In this document: piece after piece, positions 27,030 through 35,002 of the stretch
Numbering within the stretch: position 1 is the stretch's first letter
Layout: each line of letters starts with the position of its first letter
Assembly: GCF_002940945.1 (NCBI RefSeq)
Contig: NZ_PNFV01000001.1
Coordinates: 1 to 64,000, forward strand
Direction: 5' to 3'
Length of the DNA: 64,000 bases
From: Limosilactobacillus pontis
GTDB lineage: Bacteria > Bacillota > Bacilli > Lactobacillales > Lactobacillaceae
The notes under the pieces: generated by a model
The model's input: the letters and a program-made list of their open reading frames with translations, nothing else
Database searches by the model: none
What the model was told of the DNA's origin: nothing
Translations under genes and position numbers: made by a program

Positions 27030-27593
27030 TTATTTTTTATCGTTACTATCAGAATCAATGGGCGCGACCCAGTGCCGCCACAACCAGCGGGCAACCAGGC
27101 CCAGCAACGGTGTCAAGACCGCGTAAAGCAGGGCCGTCAGAACGCTGAGCGATAACCCTAACCGAGCATAGGTCAGGGCGGTCGCCGCCTGGCCATCGAA
27201 GAGCAGACCCACAATGGCCAGCCCGGCCTCCATAAACACTAATTGCAGCAAGCCGGCAAGCAAACCAAGGAAAATCAGCTGCTGGTGGGTGACGGTTCGG
27301 TCACCCAGCTGCCAGCCAATCAACCAGGCCAGGACTACCACTGTCAGCAGGATGGACACACTAGCAACCGCATTGACTGTCCCGGTCCAAAACATGACGA
27401 CTAGGGCCGCAATCGCAACACCGAGGGCATTTCCAATACCTGCCGCCAGCAGGACAGCCAGACTGATGATCCCCGCCCAGGGAGCGACAAACACCCCCGT
27501 TGGCAAGATGAAGCGGGTACTGATCAGGCTAACCATGACCATCAGAACCACCGCTAGGGCATCAAAAGCAAGGGACTTAAGACTAATTTTCAT
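27030..27593 (-). CDS. Integral membrane protein of unknown function
   Basis: A 187-aa very hydrophobic protein with about five to six membrane helices, a basic C-terminal tail (RWLWRHW) and an acidic end. It begins 4 nt after the stop of the degV-family gene, so it is cotranscribed. No family was recognised with confidence. Size and helix layout would also fit a transporter S-component-like protein, but no motif supports that. Confidence 0.75.
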   Translation of the reverse strand: MKISLKSLAFDALAVVLMVMVSLISTRFILPTGVFVAPWAGIISLAVLLAAGIGNALGVAIAALVVMFWTGTVNAVASVSILLTVVVLAWLIGWQLGDRTVTHQQLIFLGLLAGLLQLVFMEAGLAIVGLLFDGQAATALTYARLGLSLSVLTALLYAVLTPLLGLVARWLWRHWVAPIDSDSNDKK

Positions 27594-27597
27594 GGTC

Positions 27598-28473
27598 TTA
27601 CAGCGGCTTCTTATCAGTATCCTGCATCCAAGCTAGTGCCAGGGCCCCTTGGCCAAGGTGGGTCCCGATGACTGGCCCAAAGTAGCTCAGCTCAAAATTG
27701 ATATCAGGAAATTCACCCTGCAGCTTTTCCAGCCACTTCTGGCCAGCTTCCGGTGCGTTGGCGTGGAAGACAATTCCACGGACCGGGTAATTAAGCTTAG
27801 CCAGGTCTGCCTTGAAGATCTGCTCACAACGCAGCTTAGCCTTCTTCATCGACCGGACCTTCTCAAAGGCCTCGATGGCATGGTGCTCGTTGTGGAAACT
27901 CAACAGCGGCTTTATCTTCAAAATTGAGCCGACAAAGGCGGAGGCGTTGGAAAGACGTCCCCCCCGAACCAGGTTTTGCAGATCATCGACCACGAAGACC
28001 TCGTTGATTGTGTCTCGCAGCTGGGTTAGCTTGGTAATGATGGTGTCGAGGTCGTCGCCGTCCTCAACCATCTGGGCTGCTTGGATAGCAAGGTAGCCCA
28101 TCAACTTGACGGTGATCTGGCTGTCAAATGGCACAATCTTGATGGTGTCCTTCATCTCTGCCGCAATCTGAGCAATGTTATTCAGGAAGCCGGAGATCGA
28201 CTTGGCCAAGTGAATGCTGATGACGGCATCATAACCCTGATCGGCCAGCTTCTGGTAGAGTTCCATCATCTCACCAATTGACGGCTGGGAGGTGCTGGGA
28301 AAGGTACTGGACGTCTTCAACAGATGGTAGAATTCCTCGGTCGTGATGTCAACGCCCTCACGATAACCCTTACCGTCCACAACGAATGGAATTGGGACAA
28401 CGTGAATATGATTGGCGGCCGCCTCTTCCGGAGTGAGGTAGGCGGTGCTGTCGGTCACAACAGCAATTTTCAT
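27598..28473 (-). CDS. DegV family fatty-acid-binding protein
   Basis: A 291-aa protein with AVVTDSTAYLTPEEA at the start, IHLAKSISGFLNNIAQIA in the middle and GPVIGTHLGQGALALAW near the end, the three DegV lipid-binding regions. Members (FakB) present fatty acids to the kinase FakA. The kinase gene is not in this window. GGAGG lies 9 nt before the ATG at 28473. A longer frame is ruled out by spacing. It is cotranscribed with the membrane protein behind it. Confidence 0.92.
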   Translation of the reverse strand: MKIAVVTDSTAYLTPEEAAANHIHVVPIPFVVDGKGYREGVDITTEEFYHLLKTSSTFPSTSQPSIGEMMELYQKLADQGYDAVISIHLAKSISGFLNNIAQIAAEMKDTIKIVPFDSQITVKLMGYLAIQAAQMVEDGDDLDTIITKLTQLRDTINEVFVVDDLQNLVRGGRLSNASAFVGSILKIKPLLSFHNEHHAIEAFEKVRSMKKAKLRCEQIFKADLAKLNYPVRGIVFHANAPEAGQKWLEKLQGEFPDINFELSYFGPVIGTHLGQGALALAWMQDTDKKPL

Positions 28474-28673
28474 TGTATCGTCCTCCATATAAATTAAATA
28501 TAATTGCTTTGTAATGGATAAAAATCCACATAATACAAGAAGCATACCACATGAAGAAGTATAAACCAACTTATTTCGGCAGACAAATGCTATAACTTGT
28601 TTGCCTACACGGAAAAACGGTATAATAGGAATCGCACATTTTTGAACGTCATTTAATGAAAGGAGCGCTTTGC

Positions 28674-30356
28674 ATGTCCTTTGACGGTTTCTTTACCCAT
28701 GCAATGGTGCATGAACTAGACCAAACATTAACCACCGGCCGGGTTGCCCGGGTGAGTCAGCCCTACCCCGCCGAATTGATCATCACAATCCGGGCACACC
28801 GGCACAACTATGCCCTCCTGCTCTCGGCCAACCCGACCTACCCGCGGATCCAGATCACCACGATCCCTTACAGTAATCCGGCCGTACCAACAAACTTCAC
28901 GATGACCCTCCGCAAGTACCTGGAGGGGGCCATTCTTCACTCAATCGAACAAGCTGGCAATGACCGGATCATCAAGCTGACCTTCGATACCCGCGACGAA
29001 CTCGGCGATAGCCAACAGCTGATCCTGGTCAGTGAAATCATGGCCCGCCACAGCAACATCTCCCTGATCAATCACAAGACCGGTAAAATCATCGATACGG
29101 TCAAGCACGTCGGGTCCGACCAGAATCGGGTTCGTCTCCTCCTCCCTGGCGCGACCTTTGTTATGCCGCCAAAGCAAGACAAGCTGAATCCCTACCTGCC
29201 TAACCAGCTCTACAGCGATCTGGTTAAACAGTACCAGGACCCGCGTGAGTTGGCTCACCATCTCCAGCAGGGCTATGAAGGACTAGGCAGTGATACGGCC
29301 CGCGACCTGGCCAACCGTCTGCTGGCCAGCGATCACCTGCCTACTACTTATCAACAGTTCATCCAGCATTTCGATCATCCGGACCCCGTAATTATCAACG
29401 GTAAGCGAAAGTCATTTATGGCCTTCCCGCCACGCGATGCTGAAGAAGATGACCTCCAGCACTTCGCCACCTTATCTGAATTGCTTGACAATTACTACGC
29501 CCAAAAGGCCCAGCAGGACCGGTCCAAGGAGCTGGCCGGCCAGGTCATCAAGGTCATCAAGAACGAATTGAAGAAGGACCGGCGCAAGGTCAATAAATTC
29601 CACCAACAGCTGGCCGACGCGGACGCTGCCGACCGCTACCGGATTCGCGGGGAAATTCTCACCACGTACCTTGGCAAGCTCAAGCCGGGCATGACGGCGA
29701 TCACCCTACCTAACTTCTACGATGATAACAAGCCGCTGAAGATCACGCTGGCCCCAGAGCTGTCGCCATCGCGCAACGCCCAGAAATACTTTACCAAGTA
29801 TGATAAGTTGAAAGCTTCGGTTGCCCACGTTAACGAGCAGATGAAGCTGACCGAGGATGAGATCGCATACTTCGAAAACATTCAGAATCAGATCGACCTT
29901 GCCTCCCCGGCCGATATCCAAGAGATTCGGCTGGAGTTGCAACAGCAAGGCTACATCAAGAGCAAGAAGCAGAAGAGTAAGAAACGTCGCAAAGTCCGCC
30001 TCAGCAAGCCCGAGCAGTTCCATACCAGCGATGGTACCCTGGTTTTGGTAGGCAAGAATAATCTGCAAAACGACCGGCTGAGTTTTAAGACCGCCAATAA
30101 GAACGAGATCTGGCTCCACGTCAAGGACATCCCAGGATCCCACGTTGTCATCCGGTCAACTAACCCTAGTGAGCAGACGATTCTAGAGGCAGCCCAGCTG
30201 GCAGCCTACTTCTCCAAGGGGCGCGATTCAGACAACGTCCCTGTTGACTACCTGCCAGTCAAGCGACTTCATAAACCGAATGGTGCCAAGCCCGGTTTCG
30301 TAACCTTCACCGGTCAGAAAACTTTGTACGTAACGCCGCATAAGCTCAATGATTAG
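28674..30356 (+). CDS. rqcH: RqcH/NFACT family ribosome-quality-control protein
   Basis: A 560-aa homologue of Rqc2/RqcH, in Firmicutes also called fibronectin-binding protein FbpA. Order: NFACT-N (1-about 270) with the RqcH-essential pair D97-R98 in QAGNDRI, a long coiled coil (about 280-430), then the basic KSKKQKSKKRRKVR stretch and the NFACT-R domain (NEIWLHVKDIPGSHVVIRS). It binds stalled 60S/50S-tRNA complexes and adds C-terminal Ala tails. GAAAGGAG fixes the ATG at 28674, and a TATAAT with a plausible -35 lies upstream (28621-28626). A terminator is at 30399-30430. Confidence 0.94.
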   Translation: MSFDGFFTHAMVHELDQTLTTGRVARVSQPYPAELIITIRAHRHNYALLLSANPTYPRIQITTIPYSNPAVPTNFTMTLRKYLEGAILHSIEQAGNDRIIKLTFDTRDELGDSQQLILVSEIMARHSNISLINHKTGKIIDTVKHVGSDQNRVRLLLPGATFVMPPKQDKLNPYLPNQLYSDLVKQYQDPRELAHHLQQGYEGLGSDTARDLANRLLASDHLPTTYQQFIQHFDHPDPVIINGKRKSFMAFPPRDAEEDDLQHFATLSELLDNYYAQKAQQDRSKELAGQVIKVIKNELKKDRRKVNKFHQQLADADAADRYRIRGEILTTYLGKLKPGMTAITLPNFYDDNKPLKITLAPELSPSRNAQKYFTKYDKLKASVAHVNEQMKLTEDEIAYFENIQNQIDLASPADIQEIRLELQQQGYIKSKKQKSKKRRKVRLSKPEQFHTSDGTLVLVGKNNLQNDRLSFKTANKNEIWLHVKDIPGSHVVIRSTNPSEQTILEAAQLAAYFSKGRDSDNVPVDYLPVKRLHKPNGAKPGFVTFTGQKTLYVTPHKLND

Positions 30357-30398
30357 CGGAACGGTGAAGTTTAAATTGGACATTTATTGGACATATTT

Positions 30399-30430
30399 AG
30401 CCGATAGCAATTTTGACTATCGGCTTTTTC
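30399..30430 (+). terminator. Intrinsic terminator after rqcH
   Basis: AGCCGATAG/CTATCGGCT stem with TTTTT. Confidence 0.88.
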
Positions 30431-30536
30431 CTTTTGTATTGTATTAATATGCAATTACCTATGATTTTATTCAATCTCTTTTATCGGTATAATAAACGAA
30501 AAATCGGTGCAAAATCGTCTGAAATTGCACCGATAA

Positions 30537-30658
30537 TAAAAAGGGTGCCTTTTCAGGTACCCCGCCGGCTCGGTCTAAGGAGCTACCTCAGTACCAATTT
30601 GCGCACCAGCCTATTTATCTTAGTAACTATATTATACCACAAGAATGATATGATACAA
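30537..30658 (-). ncRNA. Candidate small RNA, copy B of the intergenic element
   Basis: On the minus strand: -35 TTGTAT (30653-30658), 16 bp, -10 TATAAT (30631-30636), then a transcript of about 90-105 nt. It contains ACTAAGATAAATAGG, GGTGCGCAAA (30598-30607), CTTAGACCGAGCCGG (30565-30579) and a terminator hairpin (30543-30563) with a T-run. A second hairpin ATCGGTGCAA/TTGCACCGAT lies beyond (30503-30534). Block order matches copy A. Its 5' segment is complementary to 30734-30748, inside the small plus-strand ORF. Confidence 0.55.
30610..30624. repeat. Direct repeat, copy 1 (15 bp)
   Basis: CCTATTTATCTTAGT is repeated exactly at 30734-30748. The minus-strand small RNA begins in copy 1 and so can pair with RNA made from copy 2. 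Confidence 0.8.
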
Positions 30659-30710
30659 TATATGTGCGCATCGGGTGGGTAGCTCCCACTTAAACCGCGC
30701 AAGATGGGAG

Positions 30711-30788
30711 GTGTCTCCCATAGGACACTGGTTCCTATTTATCTTAGTCGTGCCTATTAAATATCTAATTAAGAGGCTGTTCAAGTAA
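30711..30788 (+). CDS. Tiny hydrophobic ORF, possible type I toxin
   Basis: A 25-codon frame (GTG 30711 to TAA 30786-30788) encodes a short polar start, a hydrophobic run WFLFILVVPIKYL and a basic end IKRLFK, a profile like Fst/Ldr membrane toxins. Its would-be Shine-Dalgarno GGGAGG lies in a perfect hairpin (30704-30721), and codons 8-13 carry the 15-bp repeat that the minus-strand RNA can pair with. A terminator-like stem (30804-30827) follows. There is no protein homology that can be confirmed by eye, and the plus-strand promoter is weak. Confidence 0.4.
   Translation: MSPIGHWFLFILVVPIKYLIKRLFK
30734..30748. repeat. Direct repeat, copy 2 (15 bp)
   Basis: An exact second copy of CCTATTTATCTTAGT. 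The remaining part of the 680-nt gap 30357-31035 beyond 30830 is AT-rich with no recognised feature apart from the terminator at 30982. Confidence 0.8.
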
Positions 30789-30981
30789 CGGCTAGTAATC
30801 TTGGCGCTCTTCCTTCGGGTTGAGCGCTTCTTAGTTATTAACGCAAAACTTCATATAAGCTATTAAAGTAAATGTTATTGATGAAAATTGATTGGCTTGG
30901 TTGATTTCTTTTTATTGTGTTTGTTTTATGTTTGGTTAAAGTAAATTTCAACTCAACATTGTACTTGCCTATAACAAATAA

Positions 30982-31018
30982 AACCACCTGGTGATAAATA
31001 AGGTCATCAGGTGGTTCC
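30982..31018 (-). terminator. Terminator for the DUF975 gene
   Basis: AACCACCTGGTGA pairs with TCATCAGGTGGTT. Confidence 0.7.
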
Positions 31019-31035
31019 TTTTTCAATTATTTAGT

Positions 31036-31785
31036 TTATGCATCAGCTGGCCGGTTCCCCCATTCGTGGTAGTGGTCCCCCACCAGGGAAACATAGTAGT
31101 TCATGTAGGTCATCTGCTTATATGGCGTGATCCAGATAAAACCGATTCCTGCAGTCAGCACACCAAGGATGTCCCAGCCCAGGAAACTCAGCCGAAGGAC
31201 AAACAATTCCCACTTGTGGCCATTCATCAATTGCCGGCTCATCGTCACGTAGTCGAAGTAGCTGCGTTCAGTGTCGCCCCCCTGCTCCTTGACATCCTTA
31301 TAGATGTAGAATGTCTGCGAGTAGGAAAAGGTCTTGATGATCCCAGGAATAATCAGCAACAGCGACCAAAGAAAGACCAAGACCCGCTGAATAACGTAGA
31401 GGACGAAGACCGGCAGGATGTACTTGCCGGAGATGGTTTGAAAGGCTGCCTTGAATGGTGATCGCGTCGGTACCTTGGTCCGGATCCAGTCGATCAGGGC
31501 AAAGTCAACACTGAGCAGAAGGTAGGTGGTAATCAGATCACCGATGAAGGACTGACCTGAGTTGCCACTAGCACTACCATTACTACCAGCAGAAGTGGTG
31601 AAATCTCCAGGTAACGTCGGGCTGACCTTGGTAAGATAGTAGGTCAAGCCAGCAATCACTCCAGTAATAACAACCCCGGTGATAACCTGACAAACTACCT
31701 GGACGATATTGAGCTTAATGGCGGTCAGCCAATTACCCGCCAATAGGCTACGGGCTTCCGCCTTCAGTTGTGTTCTTGTCTTCAT
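31036..31785 (-). CDS. DUF975 family membrane protein
   Basis: A 249-aa protein opening with KTRTQLKAEARSLLAGNWLTAIK, the DUF975 signature, followed by about five membrane helices with a Ser/Gly-rich loop around residues 75-100. The family is common in lactic acid bacteria and its function is unknown. The next gene downstream in map order on the same strand, a GNAT, lies upstream by 30 nt, so the two may be cotranscribed. Confidence 0.88.
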   Translation of the reverse strand: MKTRTQLKAEARSLLAGNWLTAIKLNIVQVVCQVITGVVITGVIAGLTYYLTKVSPTLPGDFTTSAGSNGSASGNSGQSFIGDLITTYLLLSVDFALIDWIRTKVPTRSPFKAAFQTISGKYILPVFVLYVIQRVLVFLWSLLLIIPGIIKTFSYSQTFYIYKDVKEQGGDTERSYFDYVTMSRQLMNGHKWELFVLRLSFLGWDILGVLTAGIGFIWITPYKQMTYMNYYVSLVGDHYHEWGNRPADA

Positions 31786-31815
31786 GGTATGACCTCCCTT
31801 TATATCTACGGTTGA

Positions 31816-32361
31816 CTATACCTGCGGATGACCACTGACACTCGGTACCAGAAGCTCATAGACGTAGGAGAGCTCCTCAGGACGAAAGGCACCATGCAGG
31901 GTCCCCACCTTGGTAAAACCGTTCTTGGCAATTACATGTTGCATGGCCTGGTTATTTTCGTTGGTGCTGATCCGAATCGACTTAACCGTCGGCCGATGTT
32001 CCTCCAGGTAATCCAGCATATGGATGAAGAGCTTGGATGCATAACCCTTACCGGCGTGGTCAGAATGGATAGCTACCCGGTGAATTACCACGTAGTCTTC
32101 CGTCTCCATCAGCCACTTCCCGTCCAAGTCATCGTAGAAGTGGTCTGGCGCATCGACAATTGCCAGAGTGCCGACGGTCAAGTCATCATTGGATTGGGCC
32201 AGATAGGCATAACCGTGTTCAATATCCTCCTTGATGTGCTGGACATTCGGGTAGTCCCCCTGCCACTGGTCAACCCCGCGTTCAGCCAGTTGGTCGCGGC
32301 CGTTACGCAGGATCGCCAGGATAGTGTCCAAATCTTCCATCGTTGCTTTCTTCATCTTCAT
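31816..32361 (-). CDS. GNAT-family N-acetyltransferase (paralogue of 23435-23974)
   Basis: A 181-aa GNAT protein with HRVAIHSDHAGKGYASKLF as its acetyl-CoA-binding loop. It is roughly two-thirds identical by eye to the protein encoded at 23435-23974, with the same length and DQWQGDYPNV and YVVIHRVAIHS blocks, so an intragenomic duplication is likely. GGGAG 8 nt upstream supports the ATG at 32361 over in-frame upstream codons. The acceptor substrate is unknown. Confidence 0.9.
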   Translation of the reverse strand: MKMKKATMEDLDTILAILRNGRDQLAERGVDQWQGDYPNVQHIKEDIEHGYAYLAQSNDDLTVGTLAIVDAPDHFYDDLDGKWLMETEDYVVIHRVAIHSDHAGKGYASKLFIHMLDYLEEHRPTVKSIRISTNENNQAMQHVIAKNGFTKVGTLHGAFRPEELSYVYELLVPSVSGHPQV

Positions 32362-32494
32362 AAAACTCACTCCCAAGCTGGTGGCTAGTGCCCGCAGGCG
32401 GGGCCACCATTAAAATTATTAAGTCAACTACTATTATGCCACTAAAGAGGGCAAAAATCTGCCATATTCCGCAAGTAGTAGCCGCAATCTAATC

Positions 32495-33307
32495 TTACTT
32501 ATTGCTGTTTGCTTGGGACTTCTTAGTCGTCTGGGCGAGGGTCTCCTCCTCACTCTCAGCGTAGTTGACCATTTTCAGGAAGTTATCGACGTCGAGACTA
32601 GCCCGGCCAATCAGCACCCCGTCAATATCTGGTTTGGCCATGATCTCTTTGATATTATCCGGGTTAACGCTGCCCCCGTAGAGAATCCGGATCTTATCGG
32701 CAATCTCGTAGGTGTAGTTGTCGGCGATTGTCCGCCGGATCATCCGGCAGCCCTCCTCGGCCAGGGTGGCGTTGGCGTGCTGGCCAATCCCAACCGCCCA
32801 ACTTGGCTCGTAAGAGATGACAACCCGCTTGATCTGGTCCAAGGAGACGCCGTGCAGAACACTCATCAGCTGCTGAAAGACATAGTGAATCTCACCATTG
32901 ACCTCCTTTTGAACCATCGTCTCGTCAGTACAGATGATCGGGGTGATGTCCATCTGGAGGGCGGCCTTGACCTTCCGGTTGACGGCCGCGTTATTCTCAC
33001 CGAAGAGTCGCCGCCGCTCAATGTGGCCAAGCATAGCGTAACTTACACCGAGATCTTTGAGCCCGCGCAGACTCAGCTCCCCGGTATAGGGACCGGAGTA
33101 CTCGGCCGCAGCGTTTTGGGCAATAATCTGCAGGCCAGAGTTACCGGCAGCCTGCTTCATGCTATAGAGAGAAAAGGCCTGGGGAGCAATCCCCACCTCA
33201 ATCTTATCCGGGCTGGGCAGCTTGTCCTTGATCGCGTTGACGAATCTCACTGACTCCGCCACGGTCTTGTGCATCTTCCAGTTAGCCGCAATGAATGGTT
33301 TGCGCAT
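32495..33307 (-). CDS. Triosephosphate isomerase-family protein, divergent
   Basis: A 270-aa TIM barrel. N9 and K11 (AANWKMHK), H95 (AMLGHIERR) and E167 (SYEPSWAVG) keep the catalytic residues, and LYGGSVNPDN binds phosphate. Two hallmarks differ: Ser96 of the near-invariant GHSERR is Ile, and the loop-6 hinge PVWAIGTG reads PSWAVGIG. It is about 20 aa longer than standard TpiA, with a charged Ser/Gln/Lys tail, and is not with gapA/pgk. It may be a second isomerase for another sugar phosphate (compare LerI/EryH tetrulose-phosphate isomerases) rather than the glycolytic enzyme. Confidence 0.85.
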   Translation of the reverse strand: MRKPFIAANWKMHKTVAESVRFVNAIKDKLPSPDKIEVGIAPQAFSLYSMKQAAGNSGLQIIAQNAAAEYSGPYTGELSLRGLKDLGVSYAMLGHIERRRLFGENNAAVNRKVKAALQMDITPIICTDETMVQKEVNGEIHYVFQQLMSVLHGVSLDQIKRVVISYEPSWAVGIGQHANATLAEEGCRMIRRTIADNYTYEIADKIRILYGGSVNPDNIKEIMAKPDIDGVLIGRASLDVDNFLKMVNYAESEEETLAQTTKKSQANSNK

Positions 33308-33425
33308 CGTTGTTTCCTCCTCACTATTTTACTCAAGTATGACACACTTTTAGTCCCCGGTCATCGTTTTTTTGTCCGGCTTGTCTTTCTCCTTAAACTT
33401 AATTTTCATTCTGGAAAAAAGTGAC

Positions 33426-33431
33426 TATAAT
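33426..33431 (+). promoter_or_regulatory. -10 box TATAAT
   Basis: An exact TATAAT 35-40 nt before the preferred TTG start of the small membrane protein. It overlaps the beginning of the longest open frame, which is therefore not fully translated. Confidence 0.5.
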
Positions 33432-33465
33432 GAAGGTATCAATACTGAAAAAGAAGGAAATTACC

Positions 33466-33786
33466 TTGACTATGATCATCATTAGCACGATTCTGTTAAT
33501 CGGCTTTCTCTACTTCCTGCAGCGCAATTTCCGCCAGGATAACTACGGCTACTCATTTGTTATGTACATCGGGGCGGTAGTCTTCTATGCGAATCTCTAT
33601 GACAACCTGCCAAAGGACGGCCAGTTCTGGTTGATGATCGTCACCGTCTTGATCCTTATTGCCATCACCGGTGGCTATATCTACCGGGCGGTGACCGCTA
33701 CTAGCGACGAGCGCCACCGCTGGTATGCCGTTGCCTTGGGGATCCTCGCAATTATTCTAGCGATCATCTTCAAGTTCATTCTATAA
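33466..33786 (+). CDS. Small membrane protein of unknown function
   Basis: A 106-aa protein with four predicted membrane helices (beginning IIISTILLIGFLYFL) and a short positively charged loop before the last one. No family was recognised. GAAGGAA at 33453-33459 is 6 nt before TTG 33466 and 12 nt before ATG 33472, so TTG is preferred. It is monocistronic, with the terminator at 33794-33829. Confidence 0.7.
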   Translation: MTMIIISTILLIGFLYFLQRNFRQDNYGYSFVMYIGAVVFYANLYDNLPKDGQFWLMIVTVLILIAITGGYIYRAVTATSDERHRWYAVALGILAIILAIIFKFIL

Positions 33787-33793
33787 AGCAAAA

Positions 33794-33829
33794 GGGATCG
33801 GTTGAGCCACACGCTCACCGATCCCATTT
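33794..33829. terminator. Terminator, repeat copy 1 flanking the cysteine cassette
   Basis: GGGATCGGT...ACCGATCCC stem with GAGC/GCTC. Its 36 bp are repeated with a single mismatch at 36238-36273. Confidence 0.8.
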
Positions 33830-33837
33830 GTCATCTT

Positions 33838-34983
33838 TCAGTCCAATTGACTAAGTGCCTGACGAAGATCGCTAATAATATCCGTGGCATCCTCGATCCC
33901 TACGGATAGACGAATCAGCTCATCACTGATCCCGTTTTTCAACCGTACGGCCCGTGGAATTGAACCATGGGTCATCACTGCCGGAACCTCAATCAAGCTC
34001 TCAATTCCTCCAAGACTTTCAGCGAGGTCGATCAGCTGCAGGTGTTCAACGAATTGTTTAACATCCAATCCAGCCTGAAGCTCGAAGGAGATCATTGCCC
34101 CAAAGCCCCGCATTTGTTCAGCAGCAACGGCATGCCCCGGGAAATCGGTCAGTCCGGGATAATAAATCTTAGCAACGTGTGCATCTGTCTGGAGAAAATC
34201 AACCACCGCGGCAGCATTCTCCTCATGAATCCGCATCCGGGCCGCCAGTGTCTTGATCCCCCGCTGGACTAGCCAGCTGTCGTCCGGCCCCAGCGTACTG
34301 CCCAGCGAGTTTTGGAGAAAAGCCAGCTGCTCAGCAATCACCGCATCGTTGGTAACAGCGATCCCAGCAACCACGTCACTGTGGCCACCTAGGTACTTGG
34401 TTGCGGAGTGGACGACGATGTCCGCTCCTAGGGTCAGCGGCTGCTGGTTATAGGGTGTTGCAAAGGTATTATCAACAATTGTCCGCAAGTGATGCCGCTT
34501 GGCCAGTCTGGTTACCGCCCGGATATCGGTAATCTGAAGAAGCGGGTTCGTTGGTGTTTCAAAATATATAGCAACGGTATTGTCCTGAATCGCCGCCTCT
34601 ATTGCCGCTGGGTCCTGGGTATCAACAACCGTGAACTCCATGCCAAACCGCTTCAAGACCTGGTTGATCAATCGGAAGGTTCCACCATAGACGTCTTTGC
34701 CAACGACAAAGTGGTCACTACGGGAGTACAGTGCAAAAACCGTCGCAATGGCTGCGGAACCAGAGGCAAAGGCAAAACCAGCCACCCCCTCTTCCAGCTG
34801 GGCCATCAGTTTTTCCAATGCGGCTCGAGTCGGGTTGCCCGTTCGTGAATACTCCCACTTGGGGCTTCCGCCTAAGACTCGCTGATGAAAAGTCGATGCC
34901 CGGTAGATTGGCGTTGAAACGGCACCGGTCGTGAGGTCTTCACTATCGCCGCCATGAATTAATCGGGTGTTGAATTTAGTCAT
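33838..34983 (-). CDS. Cystathionine gamma-synthase/lyase-type PLP enzyme
   Basis: A 381-aa member of the Cys/Met-metabolism PLP family: RLIHGGDSEDLTTGAVSTPIYRAST at the N-terminus, FETPTNPLLQITDI, VDNTFATPYNQQPL, the PLP-lysine motif HSATKYLGGHSDV and SVGIEDATDIISDL at the end. It may be the lyase (Ctl) that breaks cystathionine to cysteine, or the synthase. The two cannot be separated by eye. It is 13-19 nt downstream of cysK, in the cysK-ctl order known from lactobacilli but without the usual cysE. GAGGTAA supports the ATG at 34983. Confidence 0.9.
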   Translation of the reverse strand: MTKFNTRLIHGGDSEDLTTGAVSTPIYRASTFHQRVLGGSPKWEYSRTGNPTRAALEKLMAQLEEGVAGFAFASGSAAIATVFALYSRSDHFVVGKDVYGGTFRLINQVLKRFGMEFTVVDTQDPAAIEAAIQDNTVAIYFETPTNPLLQITDIRAVTRLAKRHHLRTIVDNTFATPYNQQPLTLGADIVVHSATKYLGGHSDVVAGIAVTNDAVIAEQLAFLQNSLGSTLGPDDSWLVQRGIKTLAARMRIHEENAAAVVDFLQTDAHVAKIYYPGLTDFPGHAVAAEQMRGFGAMISFELQAGLDVKQFVEHLQLIDLAESLGGIESLIEVPAVMTHGSIPRAVRLKNGISDELIRLSVGIEDATDIISDLRQALSQLD

Positions 34984-35002
34984 AATCAATTACCTCGCTT
35001 GC

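Noticed and set aside
30838..31026. 62-codon minus-strand frame in the gap before the DUF975 gene
   Set aside because: There is no RBS, the sequence is low-complexity and AT-rich, and it covers the terminator hairpin.
33421..33465. Longer N-terminus of the small membrane protein starting at GTG 33421
   Set aside because: The extra codons cover the TATAAT box, and the RBS is placed for TTG 33466.
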